Shown piece by piece: positions 26,125 through 36,157 of a stretch of 64,000 bases of DNA (within the stretch, counting starts at the first letter, position 1; every line of letters begins with the position of its first letter). Under the pieces are notes generated by a model. The model searched no databases. It had not been told where the DNA came from and was given only the letters and a program-made list of their open reading frames with translations. The stretch spans positions 186,001-250,000 of the forward strand of contig CANTFL010001467.1 in the NCBI GenBank assembly GCA_947650285.1, read 5' to 3'. Origin of the DNA: Hyaloperonospora brassicae. Its lineage: Eukaryota > Oomycota > Peronosporomycetes > Peronosporales > Peronosporaceae. The translations under genes and the position numbers were made by a program.

Positions 26125-26836
26125 AATCGTGTGTGTACATTCCAAGTGCAAGTGGAAACGCCTCATTTAGCATTGAATTGAGGCAGCATGACAACATTAC
26201 ATAGTAACTGACTTCATGAACTAAATACTTGAACTGTTCATGTTTTGATATCGAGAGTATGGATATCGACTTAGTCTACGACGTTTCATAGTCCGAACAG
26301 CAATTACTAGTCCTGTTTGGCGAAGCTATCACAGCATGTTAAGTATGCACCCACCGGAAGAGATCCACTGCGGAAGAATGTTTTTTCTGACTACTAAAGG
26401 GCAGCCATTTGTAAGCTCTTACTACATGTCCAGCGTCATCATCCTGACTGATTCCTACGAGCTGTTTCGACACCATGGGACTAGTGGGTGGGAACAGAGA
26501 TATAATTCCTCGTGCACGTTTTGAATATCCCAAACGATGCCAATCTGACTTATTCGGAGCCTTTGTGTCTATTTCAATGTACTGGAAAGGCGCTCAACGT
26601 AGTTGTTAACACCATCCAGCGGAGTGTCCCAAGTACGCCACATTTTGTATGGCAAGACAGCAAAATAAAGCAGAATTGCAAGCTTTTCGATCTCGTTTCC
26701 TTCTGACTTGTCTACGCAGATAGCTGGTGCTTCTGCACTATTTCGACAATCGTAGACCCTGTATTGTCAACAGATACTAGATCGCCCCGAATTGATTTGT
26801 CCTCATCATCGTCATCGTAATTATCACAATCACTAC
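26125..26836 (-). other. Degraded coding remains next to the Gypsy element
   Basis: Read on the minus strand, 26,700-26,836 gives an acidic peptide (SDCDNYDDDDEDKSIRGD) ending at a stop. From about 26,670 down to 26,340 a different frame gives a continuous protein-like reading that includes YKMWRTWDTPLDGVNNYVER and WDIQNVHEEL. This looks like real former coding sequence, truncated at 26,836 by the Gypsy 3-prime LTR. The family is not recognised. It might be the far side of whatever gene the Gypsy element entered, but no link to the TAF6 relic at 34.4 kb can be shown. Confidence 0.4.
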
Positions 26837-27353
26837 TATAGCGGATCTACACAGCTCTTTAAGTCAGAGGAAGACTTAACGCTCTACGATCAACTTCGGT
26901 TCTACCAACCCTACTGAGAGAGTCAACAAGCTCAGAGAGCTTACGGGTTCTGTTCCAGGGGGACCAAACGATCCAAGATAATCACAGCACAGAGTTCTCA
27001 AGAGCAGATACCTTTACAAGCGTTGCTAGCTCTTCCGATCAAGACGCCTCGTAAGGCACTTGTCTTATGTTGATCATTATGGAAACTGAACTTTATTTCT
27101 TATTTTAACCCAAAAGAACATCTTAGAATAACGTTATTGACCTATTCGCTAATGTCCTAAATCAACCTCTCAAAAGATCTCGTAATCAATGGCTGACAGA
27201 CATCAGTCTTCAACAATTGATACTGTGTCCTAATATTACTTTAAAGGGGGTCATATCCCTTGTGTGTACCACACCTATTGTCGAATACCAGTCGACGTGT
27301 AACCCCTTTACACTCTCCTCCAGCATACAAACGTTTCCGTCACAAATCGTCAA
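26837..27353 (-). repeat. 3-prime LTR of the Gypsy element
   Basis: Direct copy of 33,919-34,435. The shared core runs from cttaagtcagagg... near 26,862 to cgtttccgtcacaaa near 27,346. The copy in the 5-prime LTR starts with TG and ends with CA on the plus strand. Here the corresponding terminal bases have mutated to TA and AA. Confidence 0.9.
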
Positions 27354-27379
27354 TCAAATTTTTCCTTTAAGAGTCCGGT

Positions 27380-28240
27380 GTGTGCGCTTCAAATTTCACG
27401 GTTGGCAAAACACAAAACGCCATGGTATCGCCACCCCATGAGTTCTCGAATTTCTCGTCCTACATTGGCATCGATGTGGAGGTGGATTATGGTAGCGATA
27501 CCGATATCCATGGTGAAGAGAGGACAATGTTCGACTCACAGTGCAAGAGGCAGCGCCTCATACTGCACTAAACCCATTTGTCGAGCGTGGCGAAGCCAAC
27601 GCGCCATCAGCGCCGCATCAAGCACCCATTGTGGACAATGCAATCATCACCAATCGATTCGATGGGCAACAACAAATGGCTATACAACGAGAGGAGAGCG
27701 CTCAGTGCCGTATGCAGCTTGCTGCAACCCTTGATGGTCGTCGTGGCTATCTGTTCACACCACTCAATGTAGAAGAGCGTAAACGCCAAACGACAGGTCG
27801 TTCTTAGGCAACGTGGGCCATTGGCGCTGAGCCTACATCTTTTGATGAGGTAGCTAGCCGACAGGTACTTTGAGAAAGGTACCTGAAACCTCACTTGACG
27901 ACTCAAATGCAATACAAGTTGCGACTTGAAACGCAAGCACGGGGTGCAGCGGTTCCACCGATGAAGGGTGTACCCATCCTCTTATTCTCAGGCAAATCTC
28001 AGGATGAAGAAGACAACGCTTTTGCTCGCTGGGTGCATCGGAAACGACACCTCAGCAGCGTGTTAGCTCTCAGAGCAAGCGCCGATGTGGCAGATGTTCG
28101 TCTAGAACAAAAGCTTTAATATGATTACGCCAAGCTTAAGGCCAGAGGCCAGTTGCAAACTCGCACACGCTATGCTCCGGCTGTGCTAATTGATGTGGGT
28201 GTTGGTCAAGCGGTACCCAGCTACCCGCCTGCCTCCACCA
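27380..28240 (+). pseudogene. Antisense-oriented degenerate reading frame in the Gypsy 3-prime region
   Basis: Between the chromodomain and the 3-prime LTR the minus strand has no good frame. The plus strand carries a chain of overlapping frames (27,380-27,571, 27,541-27,807, 27,895-28,119, then through a TAA to about 28,200) with protein-like composition, including MTTQMQYKLRLETQARG, GVPILLFSGKSQDEEDN and YDYAKLKARGQLQTRTRY. The middle segment has the feel of the start of a Gypsy gag (a proline-rich lead, then LFSG...). It could be a fragment of another element inserted in the opposite direction, or an antisense gene carried by this family. It is broken by at least two stops. Confidence 0.4.
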
Positions 28241-29830
28241 CTATTGGTGAGAAGCGCTGTCGGTCGAGGGATGACCCCTTCCACGATGTTCAAAAACATC
28301 AACGGCGTATGGGAAATCCTGCCGAAGGGGTGTCTCAAACTCCCACGAGTTCTTCAACTCCGGGTACCCTCGCCACTTCACCAGATACTGGTATTGACCC
28401 TGACGACGACGTCGTTTCAGGAGTCGCTCCACATGGAACTGGCAGTTCCCTTGCTCATCGATCAGCGTCGGAAGCGGTCGGTATACCAAAGGAGGAGCAT
28501 GAGAAGGTGCTTCTCGAGCTAAGTGGTCTCCGTGACACATCGGGACCCAGAGTGCGTTTGACGAGATGCAAACCCGTGTCCAGGCGTTGGAGCTGGGCCA
28601 AGCCCGGATGGAGGCTCAGCTTGACCTCTAGATACGGATTCAGCAACCGATGGCAAGGCCGACCTATGCGGCGCAAGCGACTCCAAGTTCACGTAAGAAG
28701 GATCCCGATACGTCTTAAGCAAGCCCACGTAGAACAAGGGGTGTGTGCGCAGTTTGCGCGGAAGGTTGAGCGTATACGCAAGTCCCTTCTTGCCGACGAC
28801 CGTAAATTGTCCAATGAAGCGCGGGCGCAACTTTGTCTTGAAGACGGCGGACACTACATATGTAGGTAGGTTTTTAACATTCAGTAGAACTTGGTCTCCG
28901 ACCTCATAACGTTTAATACAACCTCCGCCTTTAGCATCAGCTTGTTCCTTCTGCTTGTCTTGGCTTTTAGCCAGTGCGTGACGTACATGTCGTAAGACAT
29001 TCAATCGCGTTGCGAGAAACTTGCTTACCTGTTTTTAAACAGTAAAAGGGCTGATATCAGCAAGCCGATCGGCAACTCCTCCCTCACCAATCCCTGAACC
29101 ACGTAGTGATAGCGTTAACGGAACGCGAGGGTGTGGGAGACCATTCACATAAAATGGTGTTTAGCCGGTGGAGGCATGCACGGCGATATTCAACTCAAAC
29201 CCAACGACAGCGAGCATCTAACTCGAACGCTTAGGCGCTTCAGTGCGCAAGATTTTACCGATGATGCGATTCACTCGCTCGGTTTTGACCATCAGTCTGA
29301 GAATGATCCACTGTGTACATGTCCGATCGTGGCCCGAGCATCTTGAAGATGGACTTACAAAACTTCCCAGTGAAGCGAGCATCTCTATTAGAGACAATTG
29401 TCAACGGAAAACTGTGTTGTCAAAACGCCCAGTTGATAAACAGCGTAGCTGTCCCTTCAACATCAATGGTATTCGGCACCGCCGCTTAGTGAGCCACCTT
29501 GCTCAAACGGTCAACAAAGACCAAATTTTTTGTATTGACATACGAAACTTTCGGTTATTCGAACAGGAAGTTCATACTGATGGACTTCTAACACCCTTTG
29601 AGTATAGGCAAATTAGCCAGCGGCGCGGCCGCGTGGGGTGACACGTTTCACACGTACGCACATATGTGCTCACTCATGAGTGCAGTTTTCGGCCACCAAT
29701 ATCACTTGGAAAAATGAGCAATAGGTCATGTTACAACCGAGATGACCGCTCACCGCAGTAGCATGCGCCTCATAGAGGATCCTATACCTCAAACATTCAT
29801 CATGAGGGACAACGATGTGAGGGGTATTCT
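28241..29830 (-). pseudogene. Gypsy integrase with C-terminal chromodomain (broken)
   Basis: From high to low coordinates, the zinc-binding H2C2 region (HEAHATAVSGHLG-type segment, about 29,700-29,800) is followed by a catalytic core readable across frame changes. LVFVDRLSKVAH holds the first aspartate, VSNRDARFTGKF holds the second, and a damaged version of the HPQTDGQ-ER-NR block follows. The usual glutamate context is lost (SQTDGQNRASES). The next frame (29,004-28,519) is the C-terminal module, with YEVGDQVLLNVKNL and LRPRFIGQFTVV. Finally 28,241-28,540 holds a chromodomain, with FHVERLLKRRRRQGQYQYLV, KWRGY and NSWE. Chromodomains in this position are known to steer integration into heterochromatin. 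The overlap of two frames at 28,519-28,540 and the stops in the core show that it is inactive. Confidence 0.9.
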
Positions 29831-30440
29831 GAACATAAATGCTATAGCCCAACAGGCCCTGATCGATAGAATATCGAAGTAACCTCGCACGTAACCGTGC
29901 CGACAACTTTATTTCAGAGTTCCTGAACTCCTCGCTCCCTAGATCATGTAGCAGAGCTACACAGTATTCATCCTTAGCATATGCCGTTCGAATGAGGTCA
30001 GTGACCGACGACGACATAGTCGTAACATGATCAAGCTCATAGTCAGGCCTGCGTGACAACGCATCAGCCAAAGCATTCTGCTTGCCCGGCTTATACTTAA
30101 CCTCGAAAGTGTACTCGGCAAAGAAGGAAAGCGAACGAGCCATTCTCCGAGAGAAGTGGGGCGACTGGGTCGCAGTGCGTAGTGACGCATGATCTGTATA
30201 GATCACAAACGGCTTAGAGCCAAGAAAATGAACTCTGAATTTGACGAGAGCATACTTCATTGCAAGTAGATCTTTGTCTTGAACAGAATAATTCTTTTCT
30301 GCAGCCTTCAGTTGCCGAGACTCAAACGCAATGACGCGTTCCCGTCCATTAGAATCTGCCTGTAACAGAGCGCTGCCTATGGCAAAGTCAGATGCGTCAC
30401 AGAAGACACTGAAAGATCGATAAGGATCAGAAAAAGCCAG
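29831..30440 (-). pseudogene. Gypsy RNase H domain
   Basis: The frame 30,260-29,670 opens with MKYALVKFRVHFLGSKPFVI, then YTDHASLRT, then a stretch ending in GKQNALADALSRRPD. This is the complete second half of a Gypsy RNase H domain, including the conserved D-A-L-S-R end. The first half (30,260-30,440) is readable but interrupted. It is followed without a break by the zinc-binding part of integrase, the usual Gypsy order. Confidence 0.9.
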
Positions 30441-31200
30441 GATTGTCGTATGAAGCAGACTCTCCTTTACTACTTGAAAAGTATCATACTCGGTGCTAGT
30501 CCAGCACTAATCCACACCCTTTTTAAGGAGATTGGATAATGGCCGATCCATTTCTGCGTAATTCGCACTATGCTTGTGCAAGTAATTGGCAAGACCAAGT
30601 CACTTACGTAAGTCCTTTTGGTTCTATGGAACCGTCCAATCAACTATAGCTTTACCTTAGCGGGATCCGGTTTAGGGCCTCGCTTACCAATAAAGCACCC
30701 TAAGAGGGAATCTCTTCTGCACCAAAGATGTACTTAGACGCGTTGGCGTACAACTAATTCGTGCGCATGCACATGAGCACCGCTCGTAGATGGTCAATGT
30801 GATTTTCCACATCCGACCGACCGTTCATAGCACGACAATGGACAAAGATGTCATCAAAGTATGTCTGTGCATAACCTCGGTGAGATCTGAACAATTGTGT
30901 CACAAGACGAGTGAATGTAGCCGGGGCATTCGATAAATCTTGCGGCATAACAAGCCACTCCCAGATCATACCGCTCGGAGTGCTGACCGCTGTCATCGGA
31001 ATGTCGCTTTCTCTCATGAGCAGCTGGCAATAACCATATACTAAGTCGAGCGCACTGTACATTGTACGTCCCACCATATTGTTCTGAAAAAGATCCTTCC
31101 TCGGAATTGGTGTCTAAGCCGGGATGGTGGCCGCATTAAGATTATTGTACGGATATACAATGCGTCACTTCCCATTGTGCTTTTTGACACAGAATGTCAG
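30441..31200 (-). pseudogene. Gypsy reverse transcriptase (broken)
   Basis: The central part is open at 31,077-30,754: SALDLVYGYCQLLMRESDIP, then EWLVMPQDLSNAPATF, then QTYFDDIFVH. The last contains the YxDD catalytic motif, at 30,850-30,861. The G in the usual MPQGL block is D here. The fingers region upstream of 31,077 and the thumb downstream of 30,754 are in other frames. The reading closely parallels the older copy at 21.0-21.7 kb. Confidence 0.9.
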
Positions 31201-32210
31201 TGTGGAATGGGGAGATTTGCTCTCGCGTACCGTATCTGGCGCGTGCTTTGCACGAAAGAAGTCGTCAATGATGTCACACTGTTCCTTTGGTAAAGGCCAC
31301 TACCGTGTTACGCAGTATTTAGTTTTAGGAACCAAGTCAATTTCATGACGTACACCTCTATCAGGGGGGAAGAAAGACGGTGGGTTATGACATACCACGT
31401 CCTGAAATTTCCTTATAAAAGGATTGAAAGGATCAAGGGGATCCTTAAGGATCTACGATCCACTACGGGCATCCAATGCCGCCTTTGTGTCCTCAAGGAC
31501 AGACTCGTCCAATAACGAGGTTGACTTCAACTCAATATCCGGCCGAATGACCACTCACTCAAATAACTCTCCCGCCTTCAGAGCGTGGATAAATTTGCCA
31601 ATGGACAACTCATCTGTCTCGAATATAGTATCCAAGGATGGAAGAGTCTCAAGACTAATATTGCCATCAATTTGGCCAGTCAATTCCTTGACAAGTGTAT
31701 AAAGTGTATTATTACCATTATCAATATGTGACGTTTCTGACGTGGGGCGATCACCAGCTGCCACCTGACGTGGGACATGAAAAGCTCTAGACTCATTATA
31801 CTTCTCAAAGGCCAACACAGTAGATCCCCGTAGTTGCTGGTTTTCTAAGCACTCTCTATACGAGAGCTCATGTCTTGTGCGACATCTGGTGGAGAATTAC
31901 GTAACTCGAACACTTCACCCAGTGAATTTACACATCCCACTTCACTTGCATTATGTGGGCCTTGCCCAAAATGCTCTGATGGTTGTCAACCATGTCCTTA
32001 CCGACCAGCAGGGAGGCGCCATCACGGCCGCCTTCACTCTGTGTAATTTCACGTGCCACCGCACTCACATCATGGGAATTACTTACTGGATGACTCGCCC
32101 GTGGGCCAACCATGCTTGGCAAATGCAGTGACTCATTATCAAAACGAGTATCAGTTAACGGAGAATAACCCTCTTCACATACGGTGAAAGAGCTCCGCTC
32201 AATATTGATG
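31201..32210 (-). other. Gypsy protease-to-reverse transcriptase linker
   Basis: Two minus-strand frames (32,275-31,928 and 31,818-31,555) have protein-like, acidic composition without a recognised fold. They occupy the long linker that oomycete-type Gypsy polyproteins carry between protease and reverse transcriptase. Stops separate them. Confidence 0.5.
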
Positions 32211-32924
32211 TCATTGACATTGGATTTGATTAACTCTGACATACCAATGTCCAGCACATTGACATCTTCCGTCAATGGCTCGCGCCGATAGCGCTTTTGT
32301 TGCCTCGCAAAGGTGGATCCATGACTCCAAAGCTTTGCTAGGAATATTGAGCGTGGCGCCTACGGTCTTAGACCTCCAATCAATCCATGGCTCATGGCGT
32401 TCCAGCCAAGCCATACCCAAGATACTATCGTATTTCGAATCCAAATCGAGGATAAGACAGCGTTCAATGCTGTACAAGCCAAAAAACTTCACACCTAATT
32501 TCAGCGGAACTGTAGGCACCTGGACGCGACTATTAGTCGCTAAAAGAACGGTGATCGAATCACCTTCATGCTCTTCTAGCGCTTCAGCATATCGCTGACT
32601 TTTCTTACGGGAACGAAGTCGAGCATAATTGCATGCTGCTCCGGAGTCGATTAGGATCGACCAATGCTTCTCAAAGCCTTTAACTTTCGCCTCGGCGATT
32701 AACAAGCCTCGCTTGTATCCACGCTCTGTGCTGGTGGGCACGTAGCTCGGTGGGGCTAAGCCCTGTTTCACTCTACCTCGTATAGAAGCAATAGAACTCA
32801 GTTCTACCCTAGTAGGGCGCCTCGCAACTACTGGGCGTCGACATTTTCCCGTGCCATACCATGTTTCTAATTGTGGCTGGGGTTTCGACATGTAAGAGTC
32901 GGTCGTTGCATACGCAAAGGACAA
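32211..32924 (-). pseudogene. Gypsy aspartic protease region
   Basis: A 237-codon frame. WSILIDSGAACNYARLRSR contains the retropepsin active-site D-S-G-A (32,637-32,648). LDLDSKYDSILGMAWLERH, about 90 residues further on, is the second conserved strand (usually YDLILGMPWL), here with A for P. The fold therefore looks complete. The first ~40 residues follow the zinc knuckle of gag. The frame is the best preserved of the element but is separated from gag and from the reverse transcriptase by frame changes. Confidence 0.85.
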
Positions 32925-33436
32925 GTGGGACGAAAGTGTTTAGTGCTTCCGCACATATAACAACGTCTCACATCCTGTAGTTGCTCTGCAACATGAAGCT
33001 CCGCTTCACCTTGATCTTTAGCATGGCTGAGATCCATCGGTTCTGGCTAACAGTAAGCCGAGGTGCTCGCAGAGGTTGCCCTCGCAAAGCTTGGGTTGTA
33101 CCCATTCCAACCAAGTCTGGCCGACTTGAAGTTGTGCTCATCATTTTGAGCGATGCTAACAGCTTTCTCAAAAGTAGAGGGATAGGATTGAAAGACCTCG
33201 GTCCTGGCAACCCCATTACGAAGACCTTCCAGGAATACAGTCACACAGACTGTCTCAGGGAGAGGGTCAGACTGCATGGCAATTATCAGAGATCTCGACC
33301 CTTGGACATAGTCCGTTGACTCATTCTTACCCTGACGGGTAGAAAAGAATCGTGAGCGCACGTGATAAGCCTGGTTAGGCGGCGAGAAAACTCGCAAAAG
33401 GTCTAACTTGAGCGAAATCCATGTGGGAAACGCCAA
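32921..33436 (-). pseudogene. Gypsy gag with zinc knuckle
   Basis: The frame 33,436-33,047 has the retrotransposon gag core: PTWISLKLDLLRVFSPPNQA, then RFFSTRQGKNESTDYVQGSR, then TVFLEGLRNG, the usual helix pattern of this domain. In another frame, 32,962-32,921 encodes CYMCGSTKHFRPTC, a perfect CX2CX4HX4C knuckle for RNA packaging. It is separated from the core by a frameshift. The reading upstream of 33,436 toward the 5-prime LTR is unclear. Confidence 0.85.
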
Positions 33437-33918
33437 GTCGACCGACGTGCCACACGTCAGAGCCCACTATCTAGCGCTTCCATCGAGATTGGAGATAGCC
33501 AGCGAGACCCGCTGGTACTCCAGTGAGATAAGGCCAGAGCTGATGGCCATCTCAATTTCACGGATCCAGAGGGTCAGGTTTCTCCCTCCTTTCCGTAGTA
33601 ATGTTTGACGTCCACCCGAAGTAGACGAGGATTAGCCTCTTCTGGTGGTATTGCCCCGTAGCGTGTTGGCATACCGACGCTACTTGGTTTTAAACCTGCC
33701 CTACAACGGCCGTTTCATACTGCATGAAGGTCTCGACTCGTGCATTAAAAAATCGGGACCTTGTGCAGCTAGAAACTCCACATATTCTGGGCCTACAGCC
33801 GCGGTCATCTTATCAAGCGCTAATCTTTAAGCCTCAGAAATGGGCGTGGATTGCTCCATCCTCACAGAGGATCAGTCAATACCAACTCAGGCGTATATTG
33901 ACTACTAGTGTTACCAAG

Positions 33919-34435
33919 TGTAGCGCAACTAGACAGCTCCTTAAGTCAGAGGAAGACTTAACGCTCTACGAGCAACTTCGGTTCTACCAACCCTACTGAG
34001 AGAGTCAACAAGCTCAGAGAGCTTACGGGATCTGTTCCAGGGGGACCAAACGATCCAAGATAATCACAGCACAGAGTTCTCAAGAGCAGATACCTTTACA
34101 AGCGTTGCTAGCTCTTCCGATCAAGACGCCTCGTAAGGCACTTGTCTTATGTTGATCATTATGGAAACTGAACTTTATTTCTTATTTTAACCCAAAAGAA
34201 CATCTTAGAATAACTTAATTGACCTATTCGCTAATGTCCTAAATCAACCTCTCAAAAGATCTCGTAATCAATGGCTGACAGACATCAGTCTTCAACAATT
34301 GATACTGTGTCCTAATATTACTTTAAAGGGGGTCATATCCCTTGTGTGCACCACACTTATTGCCGAATACCAGTCGACGTGTAACCCCTTTACATTCTCC
34401 TCCAGCATACTAACGTTTCCGTCACAAAACGTCCA
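33919..34435 (-). repeat. 5-prime LTR of the Gypsy element
   Basis: Direct copy of 26,837-27,353. It begins with TG at 33,919 and ends with CA at 34,435 on the plus strand, so both strands start TG. Its outer edge abuts the end of the TAF6 relic. Confidence 0.9.
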
Positions 34436-34436
34436 T

Positions 34437-36098
34437 TTTTACATGGCAATGCTTGTCTTCTATATGCACATATGTCGAGCATACTCGATGCCTGGTCTGA
34501 CCAAATTTATGGCAAGAAGGACTCGCCAAAAGCGTGGTATACACGAGTCACGATACCACTTAGAGCAAACGTCGACAGCGATGGCGACACGCCGCGATCC
34601 TTTGCATTCGATATCGAAAAGTAAGTTTTCGAAGCGTGCTGTGGCATTGCCTCATGTCAAATTGTACGCATCAGTTCGATAATGCGACGAGCACAGCTAC
34701 AAAAGAATATGCTTACCTCAAGGATGCCGAGACAATTTTGTGCTTCAAGTCTTTCAACAAGGTCAGGATTGGACGACGAAACTGCTGGCTCCAATCTTCG
34801 ATAAAAATCTTTTTGATTAAGAAAAAGCAGACTTTTTATCAGTAGTAAGCCCATAAAAGCATACCTGGCCAAAACAAACGTTTAAATGGTCATTCATGCT
34901 CGCATATCGACGCAGAAAAAATTGTGCAGAGACCATCGAGGAAACCATTTTGTTTCGAGAACTTACACATTAGACTGGCGATTTGCCTTGTGGTATGTCT
35001 TGACTAAGCGGGCAGGGAGTACTTCTCACCGTAGCACTCGCATAACTAACCCACCCCCGTTTGGCCGCGTGCTTGCGCCAAGCCCAGTTAACGTCCGCTG
35101 TGCTCTCACAGAGCTGTGTGGCCAGCCGCACTTTAAAAATGCAGAGTCAGTAAATGTAATTACCTTCACGCATCGCCACACATGACGACGATAACTGGTT
35201 GAGATTCACCCCGAACGCATGTCCGAGCGCGACCTAATACGTAGAATTCGACATGTAGGTTTTCGGTTTGCCAGCAAACCGCGGCAATCCCACATTAGTA
35301 AAAACATTTTTGATTGGTCTTAGTTGCTGTGCTTCACTTTCTCTAAAAATATCGTGGAAAGTAAGGCAACAGCTGGTGAATGCCCGCGTCTTAAGGCGAG
35401 GCTGGAAAAGGCTGCACGTTGCGGCTCAAAGTCGCCAAACTTGATGACCTCTGTCACCTTAGCGTAGTACAATTGCATTTCCGCGTTCAGCAGGTGCTTT
35501 ACTCGAGGCTTTTTGTCGACAGTTTCGACAGACGCTTCGTCTGTGATGAAGATGTGGCGCGTCAAATCGTCCTCCACAAACTCGTTCTGAGGAATAATGG
35601 ACTCGCCATTGACGGCCAGACAGTGCACATTGCGCACCGATTAAAAATGAAATCTGACTTAGCGGAGTATTCAGCAGCTTCGACAGCTCCTGCTCTTCGT
35701 CCAATGTGAAAAAGATCGACTCGTGGTCTTCGCACGGCTTGTTCTTGACGGTACTAGGGGCTGCTAAGCCATACAAATTATGGCATGTTCACAAAACGAA
35801 CGACTCATGTAAATCAACAGGGTGCCTTTAATGACCGTCTGGCGACGCTATATTTTAGTAATAGAATAATTCTAAATTTAGCGGTTGGAGCGCCTGATTG
35901 ATGTTCGTGGTGTCCATTTGCGGCCGTCTCTAGTGCCGCTGGAACTTGAGCGCGTCCTGCACGACCTCTCGCACTCGCAACTCTACCTCCTGCATATGAT
36001 CATCAATGCAGTCTTTGCTCACGTCGTCCAGTCCGAGGCTCTATGCGACCACCTGCAGCAACAGGCTCATGCTGGCTGGTAGAGCAAAATAAAGTGTG
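34437..36098 (-). pseudogene. TAF6: TAF6-like TFIID subunit gene, broken
   Basis: Read on the minus strand across frame changes, this recovers most of TAF6, the TFIID and SAGA-type subunit. From 36,098 down, a histone fold is readable (LGLDDVSKDCIDDHMQEVEL, VREVVQDALKFQRH, then NINQAL), with a stop in place of the usual glutamate before LGL and another after QRH. Then comes the YGLAAPST...FFTLDEEQELSKLL linker (35,776-35,640) and HCLAVNGESIIPQN. KHLLNAEMQLYYAKVTEVIK and the start of the HEAT-repeat domain follow at about 35,490-35,390. Further pieces are LCESTADVNWAWRKHAAKRG (about 35,120-35,060), FYRRLEPAVSSSNPDLVERL (34,820-34,750) and VYHAFGESFLP near 34,500. At least four frame changes and several stops make it non-functional. 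An insertion of about 100 bases splits histone fold from linker. The start codon is lost at the edge of repeat copy B, and the C-terminus ends at the Gypsy LTR. Confidence 0.85.
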
Positions 36099-36157
36099 AC
36101 CGAAAGTAGGGCTTCGATAGCTGGACCACACCATGAAGCACCCCCTTTTTTCACAAA

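Larger units (their letters stand above)
26837..34435 (-). mobile_element. Full-length degenerate Ty3/Gypsy chromodomain retrotransposon
   Basis: A 7.6 kb element with two direct ~517 bp LTRs and, in order on the minus strand, gag with zinc knuckle, protease, reverse transcriptase, RNase H, integrase and a C-terminal chromodomain. That order (integrase after RNase H, chromodomain at the end) defines the chromovirus-like branch of Ty3/Gypsy. The coding region is broken by many stops and frameshifts, so it cannot move by itself. The LTRs differ at only about ten to fifteen positions by eye. The inner flank of the 5-prime LTR reads CTTGGTAACAC on the minus strand, a possible primer site. A purine-rich run precedes the 3-prime LTR. 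No matching target duplication was found. Confidence 0.9.

Noticed and set aside
27895..28119. An intact plus-strand gene in the Gypsy 3-prime region.
   Set aside because: The reading needs at least two stops and one frame change to be crossed, so it is listed only as a degenerate frame.
28121..28137. A 17-base match to the cloning-site region of common lacZ plasmids (atgattacgccaagctt).
   Set aside because: The bases fall in frame within a continuing protein-like reading (YDYAKLKARGQ) on both sides, and no other vector sequence adjoins. Chance similarity is more likely than contamination.
28153..28869. The 238-codon plus-strand frame as a gene.
   Set aside because: It is the complement of the Gypsy chromodomain and integrase C-terminal module, which carry recognised domains.
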